This document shows, piece after piece, positions 1 to 5,571 of a stretch of 10,502 nt of DNA; position 1 is the first letter of the stretch, and each line of letters begins with the position of its first letter. Origin of the DNA: an uncultured Bacilli bacterium. Its GTDB lineage: Bacteria; Bacillota_I; Bacilli_A; RF39; UBA660. The position numbers and the translations under genes were made by a program. The notes beneath the pieces are model-generated. The model ran no database searches, had not been told where the DNA came from, and saw only the letters and a program-made list of their open reading frames with translations. The stretch spans positions 16,399-26,900 of the forward strand of contig CAJTSN010000021.1 in assembly GCA_910578745.1 (NCBI GenBank), in the 5' to 3' direction.

Positions 1-54
1 AAAGTAATCACGTATCGCATCTTTTTTAAAATCTTCATATTCTGTTTTTTTCAT
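1..54 (-). CDS. 5' fragment of an unidentified gene, cut by the window edge
   Basis: An ATG at 52-54 opens a frame of 18 codons that runs off the left edge without a stop; the residues are MKKTEYEDFKKDAIRDYF. The start lies 5 bases after the TGA of the preceding gene, and an AAGGTAGG-like ribosome binding site overlaps the last codons of that gene. This spacing suggests translational coupling in one operon. The visible N-terminus is polar and charged, with no signal peptide, so a cytoplasmic or peripheral protein is more likely than an exported one. Too little is visible to name a family. Confidence 0.55.
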   Translation of the reverse strand, partial: MKKTEYEDFKKDAIRDYF

Positions 55-59
55 ACTCT

Positions 60-590
60 TCAACCTACCTTTATTGAAAACAATAATTTTGTCATTTTCT
101 CTTTTTTCTTATTTTTACTTTCATAAGTTACAATAAAATAATAACGTCCCTCTTCTTTTAAAAGATCACTTATATCCTCTTTATAAGTAGACTGATATAA
201 AACCTTATCCTTAAATAAAATTTTAAGAGAACTAGGCGTTTCTTCTATTTCTTGTATAAAGGGAAGTTTTCCTGTTTTATAAAAAGGTTTACAATCAATT
301 GTCCTTTCACTATTTTCTTTTGTACAAGCATATTTAGAAATGCGTATAGAAGGAATATTTTTCCCTACTTCTAGTAATTGTCTATCAACATATTGTTTGT
401 TTTCAATTTTATTTTCAATTACATCCTCAATATATATTTTTTTGGTATCCTCTATTACATAATAAGACACCTCTTGTTCACCTACTTGTACTTTATAATA
501 GTGCATAGGCTCATTTCTATTCATTGAAATAAGAAGAAATAATAAACACAAAAAACATATAAAGGTTAAAGCAAATCCTTTTCCACTCAC
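60..590 (-). CDS. Signal-anchored small extracytoplasmic protein, function unknown
   Basis: The 176-residue product has one hydrophobic segment at about residues 7-22, preceded by a single Lys. It should therefore be a signal anchor or uncleaved signal peptide, with the remaining ~150 residues outside the membrane. That part is rich in Lys, Glu and Tyr with alternating hydrophobic residues, suggesting a small beta-rich domain. Cys89 and Cys100 are close enough to form a disulfide. The start is GTG at 588-590, 4 bases after the TGA of the upstream membrane protein gene, with AGGTGA as ribosome binding site. Later ATG codons would remove the membrane segment, so GTG is preferred. Tight spacing on both sides places it in an operon with the polytopic membrane protein, and it may act as that protein's partner. 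I recognise no family. Confidence 0.8.
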   Translation of the reverse strand: MSGKGFALTFICFLCLLFLLISMNRNEPMHYYKVQVGEQEVSYYVIEDTKKIYIEDVIENKIENKQYVDRQLLEVGKNIPSIRISKYACTKENSERTIDCKPFYKTGKLPFIQEIEETPSSLKILFKDKVLYQSTYKEDISDLLKEEGRYYFIVTYESKNKKKEKMTKLLFSIKVG

Positions 591-594
591 AAAA

Positions 595-2364
595 TCACCT
601 ATCTTTCTCTTTTAATATGAATAATGTTATACAAAACAAAATGGGGAGTGCAAATACATAAGGCATAGCATATCTAAAATAAGTATTCACAGGAGAAGCG
701 ACACAAACGAAGAGTAAAACAAAGTGTGGTACAAAAATAAGAAGATCATTATATTTCTTTTCATAAAAGACATAAATAAAGAGAGTCATTAAAACAAAGA
801 AGGAAAAACCAATATTCACACTTAATCCAATAAGAGGTATTTTCTTATATGTATTTGCATATTTACTTAGCGTATTTCTCAAGTCCTCTAATTGGTTATA
901 ACGATAGTCAAATCCTGCACTACTAAGACGGTCATCATATTTGTAATAGACATACCAAGAAGTTGTATTTGGATAAAAGTAACCATATGTATTTGCAACC
1001 GTTGCTTCTAAATAGACGAGAGGATGTTTAAAAAACTGTCCTAACCATACTCCAAAATAATCTTTTAAATCTTCCTCTGTTGCATATTTGTTAAATTCTG
1101 ATTTTACAGGATCAGAAATAGTAGGATCATATCGCTCTTTCAAAGTATTATACACCAAAATCTTATCAATGGCTTCCTTTTCTTTTTCTGTAATCTCATT
1201 TTCATATTTCGTCACATAACGTGCTGTTTGTTGAAAAGGAATGGAAAGCATTTCACGAATACTTCCTTCGGGAATATCAAATGCAGGAAGAAGAACTTTT
1301 GTATATCCAAAATTACATGCAAGACAAAGGAGAAACAGAAGAAGATTTTTCTTCCATATCTTTTTCAAAAGGAAAAAAAGAAACGGAAAAGAAAGTAAGA
1401 AGACGTGAATGCCATTATTTCGAAATAATATTAAGAAGAGAATAATCAAAAATAAGAATAAAAATTGATGTTTTTGATAGTCTTTGTTTTGTAATAAAAC
1501 AAAGACTTGTATCGTGTATAAAACGATACAGCACGAAAAAAAGGTATCTTTCACAGTTGACATTGCATAAAGAGGAAAAATGGGACAAAACATATAAAAA
1601 AGTAAGAAGAAACATCGAATTCGATAAGGCGTATTTATTTTTTTCATAAAGAAAATCGTATAAGAAAGAGTAAAAATAACAGTCAATGTTTGTAAAAGAG
1701 TATAGATAAATAAACCTAAATTAAAACTTCCCAATAAAAGGCCTATCTTTGTGCATCCACCTAAAAGCATAGTATGAAAAACAGGATGATGATTGGTTAG
1801 ATACACATTTGGATTTGTAACAATTACACTATCTAAATATTTCGTTTCTATATTGAAAAACTGCTTAATCTGATTGCTTGGGTCTGGAGATAAAATCGCA
1901 GGATAAAAGGCAATCATATAAATAAGATAACTTAAAAATAAACAGATACAAGGAAACAAAAAAGGATGCTCATCAAATAATTTGATTCCTCTTTGATAAG
2001 GAAAACTCTTTTTATATTTCTTTAAATAAGTATATACATAGGATAAGCCTGTCTTAAAAAAGAAAATATATCCGACGAACCTACACAATTGTAATCCAAA
2101 ATGCATAGGGGTTCTATACAAAAGTGTAAAATCCCCTGTAGACGCAAAAGAATTTCCTATGAGCATACAAACACTAAAAATAACACTTACAACCATAAAA
2201 GATTTCGATTTTATTTTTCTTTCTTTTTTATAATAAAAGTAAAAGAAAATCCAACAAAGAGACATTTCTAAAATACCATTGGAAAACCCTATATTTTTCG
2301 TTTTTTCTTGTATATCAACAAAAAGTGAGAAAAGTGTAAAAAAAGATAATATGATTGTTTTCAT
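595..2364 (-). CDS. Polytopic membrane protein, DUF6020/GT-C glycosyltransferase-like
   Basis: The 589-residue product has roughly a dozen hydrophobic segments. A large polar region spans about residues 355-505, followed by three closing membrane helices (about 514-534, 541-556, 562-584). This plan of many helices with one big outer loop before the C-terminal helices is typical of GT-C-fold enzymes that use polyprenyl-linked sugar donors. The segment around residues 154-198 (FYPAILSPDPSNQIKQ, later NHHPVFHTMLLGG) resembles my memory of the DUF6020 family of Bacillota. Asp161, after the first outer-loop entrance, could be the acidic GT-C residue, which is inference. The ATG at 2362-2364 has AGAAGGGA as ribosome binding site. 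A role in cell-surface glycan assembly is plausible; the substrate is unknown. It is first in an operon with the small anchored protein and a truncated third gene. Confidence 0.75.
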   Translation of the reverse strand: MKTIILSFFTLFSLFVDIQEKTKNIGFSNGILEMSLCWIFFYFYYKKERKIKSKSFMVVSVIFSVCMLIGNSFASTGDFTLLYRTPMHFGLQLCRFVGYIFFFKTGLSYVYTYLKKYKKSFPYQRGIKLFDEHPFLFPCICLFLSYLIYMIAFYPAILSPDPSNQIKQFFNIETKYLDSVIVTNPNVYLTNHHPVFHTMLLGGCTKIGLLLGSFNLGLFIYTLLQTLTVIFTLSYTIFFMKKINTPYRIRCFFLLFYMFCPIFPLYAMSTVKDTFFSCCIVLYTIQVFVLLQNKDYQKHQFLFLFLIILFLILFRNNGIHVFLLSFPFLFFLLKKIWKKNLLLFLLCLACNFGYTKVLLPAFDIPEGSIREMLSIPFQQTARYVTKYENEITEKEKEAIDKILVYNTLKERYDPTISDPVKSEFNKYATEEDLKDYFGVWLGQFFKHPLVYLEATVANTYGYFYPNTTSWYVYYKYDDRLSSAGFDYRYNQLEDLRNTLSKYANTYKKIPLIGLSVNIGFSFFVLMTLFIYVFYEKKYNDLLIFVPHFVLLFVCVASPVNTYFRYAMPYVFALPILFCITLFILKEKDR

Positions 2365-2386
2365 AAGTCCCTTCTTTCTGTTTCTT

Positions 2387-2395
2387 ATTCTACCA
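2387..2395 (-). promoter_or_regulatory. Probable extended -10 promoter of the membrane-protein operon
   Basis: Read on the minus strand this is TGGTAGAAT: a TGn extension followed by a good -10 (TAGAAT). It sits 23 bases upstream of the ATG at 2364. No convincing -35 lies 16-18 bases upstream, as is common for extended -10 promoters. Transcription would start near 2380, giving a leader of about 16 bases that just contains the ribosome binding site. Confidence 0.4.
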
Positions 2396-2416
2396 TAAAA
2401 TTATTTTTTGAGAGGA

Positions 2417-2479
2417 AAAATCGAAAAATTTATCTATAAAATCGAAAAAAAATGCACAATGTGGTTAAAAATTGAAAAA
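2417..2479 (+). repeat. Three A-tract repeats upstream of the tRNA promoter
   Basis: The 12-mer AAAATCGAAAAA occurs at 2417-2428 and 2438-2449, and AAAATTGAAAAA at 2468-2479. Start-to-start distances are 21 and 30 bases, close to two and three helical turns. The last copy ends 5 bases before the -35 box of the tRNA promoter, where an UP element (the A-tract site for the RNA polymerase alpha subunit) would lie. Phased A-tracts bend DNA. A regulator site is an alternative. Confidence 0.5.
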
Positions 2480-2484
2480 AAGTC

Positions 2485-2513
2485 TTGTCAAATATGAATT
2501 TGTATTATATAAT
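2485..2513 (+). promoter_or_regulatory. Sigma-A promoter of the tRNA-Asn/tRNA-Glu unit
   Basis: TTGTCA (2485-2490) and TATAAT (2508-2513) are separated by exactly 17 bases. Transcription should begin near 2520, about 20 bases before the first tRNA. The perfect -10 and A-rich upstream DNA fit a strong stable-RNA promoter. Confidence 0.85.
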
Positions 2514-2540
2514 GTAAGAGTCTTAAGGAATTAAGGCTGT

Positions 2541-2616
2541 GCCTAATTAGCTCAGTTGGTAGAGCACTCGGCTGTTAACCGATAGGTCGTAGGTTCGAGT
2601 CCTACATTAGGCGCCA
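2541..2616 (+). tRNA. tRNA-Asn (anticodon GTT)
   Basis: A complete 76-base cloverleaf with encoded CCA. The acceptor stem pairs GCCTAAT (2541-2547) with ATTAGGC (2606-2612); the discriminator is G at 2613 and CCA is at 2614-2616. The D arm contains AGCTCAGTTGGTAGAGC, the anticodon loop reads CTGTTAA, giving GTT for AAC/AAU codons, and the T arm contains GTTCGAG. It is first in a two-tRNA transcript. Its product is the substrate of the AsnRS encoded here, and it is the likely ligand of the T-box leader at about 10174-10398. Confidence 0.97.
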
Positions 2617-2619
2617 TCT

Positions 2620-2696
2620 GGCCAGTTGGTGAAGTGGCTTAACACACTGCCCTTTCACGGCAGCATTCACGAGTTCGAATCTCGTACTGGTCACCA
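2620..2696 (+). tRNA. tRNA-Glu (anticodon TTC)
   Basis: A 77-base tRNA beginning three bases after the tRNA-Asn CCA. The acceptor pairs GGCCAGT with ACTGGTC, with one G-U pair at the second position; the discriminator is A and CCA is encoded at 2694-2696. The anticodon stem-loop is CTGCC-CTTTCAC-GGCAG with anticodon TTC. The T arm pairs ACGAG with CTCGT around TTCGAAT. Its charged form feeds translation; GatCAB acts on mischarged tRNA-Gln, not on this tRNA. Confidence 0.96.
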
Positions 2697-2732
2697 AAGT
2701 GAAGTTAACTCAAAATATTCGAGTAAAAATAA

Positions 2733-2760
2733 AAAACGATTTTGAAAGTCGTTTTCTTTT
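2733..2760 (+). terminator. Intrinsic terminator of the tRNA unit
   Basis: AAAACGAT (2733-2740) pairs with GTCGTTTT (2748-2755), with one T-G pair next to the loop. Two more T-A pairs close a three-base loop. The stem is followed by CTTTTT, and the hairpin lies 37 bases after the tRNA-Glu CCA. Confidence 0.75.
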
Positions 2761-2795
2761 TATATAAATTTTTTTCTTCTTACAGTTTCCTTCCT

Positions 2796-2829
2796 AAAAG
2801 CCTATTTTAATTAGAAAAAAGGCATTTTT
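2796..2829 (+). terminator. Second terminator-like hairpin downstream of the tRNAs
   Basis: GCCT (2800-2803) pairs with AGGC (2820-2823). Past one A-A mismatch, TTTT pairs with AAAA around the loop AATTAG. Flanking AAAA and a following ATTTTT complete a weak intrinsic terminator. It could be a backup for the tRNA unit or a leftover of an older gene arrangement. Confidence 0.35.
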
Positions 2830-2983
2830 GTATTCTAACTTTGACATACAAATTCTTTTTGACTTAGATACAATTGATACAATGAATTATGAAGAATTAA
2901 GGGAACTCCTCATCCATTTACAACAATAAGAAAAAGAGGATACAGATACAGTTTTAATCCATAAACAATATAGCAAAAAATAA
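2798..2983 (+). pseudogene. Possible remnant of a small gene with an in-frame TAA
   Basis: A plus-strand frame is stop-free from 2798 to a TAA at 2927-2929, then continues in the same frame to a TAA at 2981-2983. The only ATG (2882) gives MNYEELRELLIHLQQ before the first stop; the same frame resumes as EKEDTDTVLIHKQYSKK. The peptide is helix-prone and polar, unlike random translation of AT-rich spacer. No good ribosome binding site precedes the ATG. TTGACA (2841-2846) and TAGATA (2865-2870), 18 bases apart, resemble a promoter, but lie inside the frame. The downstream terminator at 2996-3027 works in this direction too. It may be a decayed gene, a true 15-residue peptide, or chance. Confidence 0.25.
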
Positions 2984-2995
2984 GCATTACTACTT

Positions 2996-3027
2996 AAAAA
3001 CGACTCTTAAATAAAGTCGTCTTTTTT
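2996..3027. terminator. Bidirectional terminator
   Basis: ACGACT (3000-3005) and AGTCGT (3015-3020) form a 6-bp stem around a 9-base loop. On the plus strand it is followed by C and six T; on the minus strand by a short T-run (2996-3000). On the minus strand it begins about 10 bases after the stop of the kinase-like gene, which it should terminate. On the plus strand it closes the small remnant. Confidence 0.7.
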
Positions 3028-3030
3028 CAA

Positions 3031-3747
3031 TTAATAATACTTTTCCTTTTGATATACCTTTTTTAATTCTTCTACAGTGAAAACACCGTATTTTTTGCTT
3101 TCATCAAGTAAAATGTCCGCTAAAGAAACTGTATCTGTATCTAATAAATCATACACATAGGGTAAATCAATTGATAGCATTTCTGTTTCTGTCCCTTTCT
3201 TATTTAACCAAAGAAGAGCCTTTCTTAACTCCATATTCATATGAATATAGTTTTGATTTTTTAAATCTTTATCTTCATTAAAGTAGAACAGACCTGTATC
3301 AATTACACCTATCTCATCTGTTTCCTTATTATACAAAATATGATTGACTTTCATATCATGAATCCGAATCCCTGCCTCCGTAAAAACATCTACATCATGA
3401 TATATCTTCTGTAACGCAAAAGCCAATTTCTTTATCTCCATACATTGTGCATATGTAAAAGAAGAAGGATTCTCAAATAAATCTTCTAAACAACCCGAAA
3501 ATTTTCCTTCGTCATCATGAATTAATTCTTGTGGTAAATAAAAACTTTCTGTATGCAAGGTTGTTTGTCTCTCATACATTTCTTCATTAGGAAGAGGCAA
3601 GTTTTTACGCCGATAACCTTTGAATATTTTAGCAGCCATTACTTTCTTTGGATAATTTCTACAAAGGTGTAAATTTGCTTCTTCTCCTTTATTAAACGCC
3701 TGTTCATCAAGAAGTAGTTCAAGTCCATTCGCATAATATTTTTTCAT
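3031..3747 (-). CDS. Divergent protein-kinase-fold protein
   Basis: The 238-residue product has marks of a small protein kinase-like fold. These are a β3-type lysine (Lys40 in MAAKIFKG) after a short glycine-containing turn (NKGEEANL), a catalytic-loop-like IHDMKVNHILY with Asp131 and Lys133, and a metal-binding-like Asp150 in GVIDTG replacing DFG. The canonical Asn five residues after the catalytic Asp is His136; Asn135 is one position earlier. At about 240 residues it is near the lower limit for a full kinase domain. It may be a small-molecule or protein kinase, or a pseudokinase. The ATG at 3745-3747 follows an AAAAGGGGGG ribosome binding site. Starts further upstream would precede the promoter's own start point, so they are excluded. 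It has its own promoter and terminator, separate from the aspS operon. No membrane segment or sensor domain is present. Confidence 0.65.
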   Translation of the reverse strand: MKKYYANGLELLLDEQAFNKGEEANLHLCRNYPKKVMAAKIFKGYRRKNLPLPNEEMYERQTTLHTESFYLPQELIHDDEGKFSGCLEDLFENPSSFTYAQCMEIKKLAFALQKIYHDVDVFTEAGIRIHDMKVNHILYNKETDEIGVIDTGLFYFNEDKDLKNQNYIHMNMELRKALLWLNKKGTETEMLSIDLPYVYDLLDTDTVSLADILLDESKKYGVFTVEELKKVYQKEKYY

Positions 3748-3772
3748 AAAATTCCCCCCTTTTTTGTTCCTT

Positions 3773-3801
3773 ATCATAACAGAATTTTTGTATTTTGTCA
3801 A
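3773..3801 (-). promoter_or_regulatory. Consensus sigma-A promoter of the kinase-like gene
   Basis: On the minus strand TTGACA (3801-3796) and TATGAT (3778-3773) are separated by 17 bases. Transcription should start near 3766, about 19 bases before the ATG at 3747. The promoter lies only a few bases beyond the aspS terminator, so the gene is independently expressed. Confidence 0.85.
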
Positions 3802-3806
3802 AATGA

Positions 3807-3845
3807 TAAAAAAAAGAAGTTTATCTTATTTTGATATGAACTTCT
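3807..3845 (-). terminator. Intrinsic terminator of the gatCAB-asnS-aspS operon, overlapping the end of aspS
   Basis: On the minus strand AGAAGTT (3845-3839) pairs with AACTTCT (3821-3815). An inner TATC/GATA helix closes a seven-base AT-rich loop, and eight to nine T follow. The 5' arm encodes part of the last seven codons of aspS, and the stop TAA lies within the hairpin. Confidence 0.8.
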
Positions 3846-5560
3846 CTTAATTGCTGTTCTGATACTTCACTAGGACAACCCATCATAAAATCTTGCCCTG
3901 ATGTACTCATAGGAAAGGCTTGTACTTCTCTTAAATTCTCTTCTCCAAGTAAAAGCATTAGCATCCTATCGATTCCAGGGGCCATTCCTGCATGAGGCGG
4001 CGCTCCATACTTAAAAGCCTCATAAAGAGATTTAAACTTTGTTTCGACTTCCTCTTTGGTATATCCAACAACTTCAAATCCTTTTTCTAAAGAGGCTAAA
4101 TCATGATTACGAACTGCCCCACTGGCCATTTCATAACCATTACATACAAAATCATATTGATAAGCTAGAATGGTAGAAATATCGTTTTCATAGGCCTTTT
4201 TCCCTCCTTGAGGCATAGAAAAGGGATTGTGACAAAACTCAAATTTTCCTTCTTCTTCATTATACTCAAACATTGGAAAATCATTTACAATACAAAATTC
4301 GAATTTATTTTCGTCAATTAAGTGTAATTTACGTCCTAACTCTAAACGAATCATGCCTGCATATTTAGAAGCCATTTGTTCTTTCTTATCGGCAATAAAG
4401 AAAAGTACACTGCCTTTTTCCAGTCCTACTTTAGAAATTAGATTTTTTCTATTTTCTTCTGTTAAGAATTTGTCAATAGGACCTTTAAAAGACAAATCTT
4501 CTAAAACTGTAATATAACCAATTCCGGGCATTCCTATCGAGGTGGCATAGTCGACGACCTCATTAAACCATGAATTGGATCTATCTTGAATATGATTCAC
4601 TTTTATTGCTCGAACAGTGGCTCCCTTAAATGGCTTAAAACTACTTTCCTTAAATTCTTCACTAATATCTATAATCAAAAGTGGATTTCTTAAATCAGGT
4701 TTATCGGTTCCATAGTGTAACATTGCATCATGATAAGAAATTCTTCTAAATGGTTTTGGACTAATCTCTTTATTCGAAAAATGTTTAAATGTATCATAGA
4801 AAATATCTTCTCCAATCGCATAGATATCCTCTTCTGTTACAAAAGCCGCTTCAAAATCCAATTGATAAAATTCTAAAGTTCGATCAGCTCTTGAATCTTC
4901 ATCTCGAAAGCATGGAGCAATTTGGTAATATTTATCAAATCCTCCTACCATTAATAATTCTTTAAAGATTTGTGGAGCTTGTGGTAAAGCATAAAATTTT
5001 CCATGAAATTTACGAGATGGAATTAAGAAATCTCTTGCTCCTTCTGGAGAGGAGGCTGTAATAATGGGAGTCTGTATTTCTGTAAAATGTAGAGAGTCCA
5101 TTTTTTCACGCAAAAATTTAAGCAATTTTGAACGAAAACAAATGGCATCATGTACTTTCTTATTTCTTAAATCCAAATAACGATATTTTAAACGTATATC
5201 TTCACTTACTTCTTTTGATGACTTAATCTCAAAGGGTAAAACGTGTAATGCTTCCCCTAATACTTCTAAATGATCTACAAGAACTTCAACTGTTCCTGTT
5301 TCCAATTTAAGATTATAGTCTTCCTCTTCTCTTTTTCGAACATGTCCTACAACACAAATAGTCGACTCACGAGTAAGTCCATGAAAAATATCTTCGTTCG
5401 ATACCAGTTGAACAACGCCAGTTTCATCTCGCAAATCAACAAAAATAACGCCTCCATGATCACGAATGTTTTCTACCCATCCAGATACAGTAACTTCCTC
5501 TTTTAAGTTTTCTTCTTTAATCTTTCCACAATATATACTTCTGTATTTATTCTTTATCAT
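3821..5560 (-). CDS. aspS: Aspartyl-tRNA synthetase (AspRS)
   Basis: Charges tRNA-Asp with aspartate in the cytoplasm. At 579 residues it has the usual length of bacterial-type AspRS. It has an N-terminal anticodon-binding OB fold (about residues 6-105, with VSGWVENIRDHGG and VDLRDETG), then the class II catalytic core. Motif 2 is FRDEDSRADRTLEFYQLDFE (about 219-238). The bacterial GAD insertion lies roughly at 285-400, and motif 3 is GAPPHAGMAPGIDRMLMLL near the C-terminus. His35 sits where tRNA-Asn-tolerant (non-discriminating) AspRS of Pseudomonas aeruginosa has His and E. coli has Leu; the second known position carries Glu80. The ATG at 5558-5560 is preferred over the TTG just upstream because AGGAG, overlapping the asnS stop, lies 8 bases before it. 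It is the last gene of the T-box operon. Confidence 0.96.
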   Translation of the reverse strand: MIKNKYRSIYCGKIKEENLKEEVTVSGWVENIRDHGGVIFVDLRDETGVVQLVSNEDIFHGLTRESTICVVGHVRKREEEDYNLKLETGTVEVLVDHLEVLGEALHVLPFEIKSSKEVSEDIRLKYRYLDLRNKKVHDAICFRSKLLKFLREKMDSLHFTEIQTPIITASSPEGARDFLIPSRKFHGKFYALPQAPQIFKELLMVGGFDKYYQIAPCFRDEDSRADRTLEFYQLDFEAAFVTEEDIYAIGEDIFYDTFKHFSNKEISPKPFRRISYHDAMLHYGTDKPDLRNPLLIIDISEEFKESSFKPFKGATVRAIKVNHIQDRSNSWFNEVVDYATSIGMPGIGYITVLEDLSFKGPIDKFLTEENRKNLISKVGLEKGSVLFFIADKKEQMASKYAGMIRLELGRKLHLIDENKFEFCIVNDFPMFEYNEEEGKFEFCHNPFSMPQGGKKAYENDISTILAYQYDFVCNGYEMASGAVRNHDLASLEKGFEVVGYTKEEVETKFKSLYEAFKYGAPPHAGMAPGIDRMLMLLLGEENLREVQAFPMSTSGQDFMMGCPSEVSEQQLREVHIKIR

Positions 5561-5571
5561 CAACTCATCTC

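Noticed and set aside
595..2364. TGA read as tryptophan (genetic code 4)
   Set aside because: TGA ends this frame just where the next gene's ribosome binding site and start follow, and tryptophans in all the enzymes are TGG.
3748..3801. Upstream start giving an 18-residue longer kinase-like protein
   Set aside because: That start lies within the promoter, ahead of the predicted transcription start; the ATG at 3745-3747 has a strong ribosome binding site.
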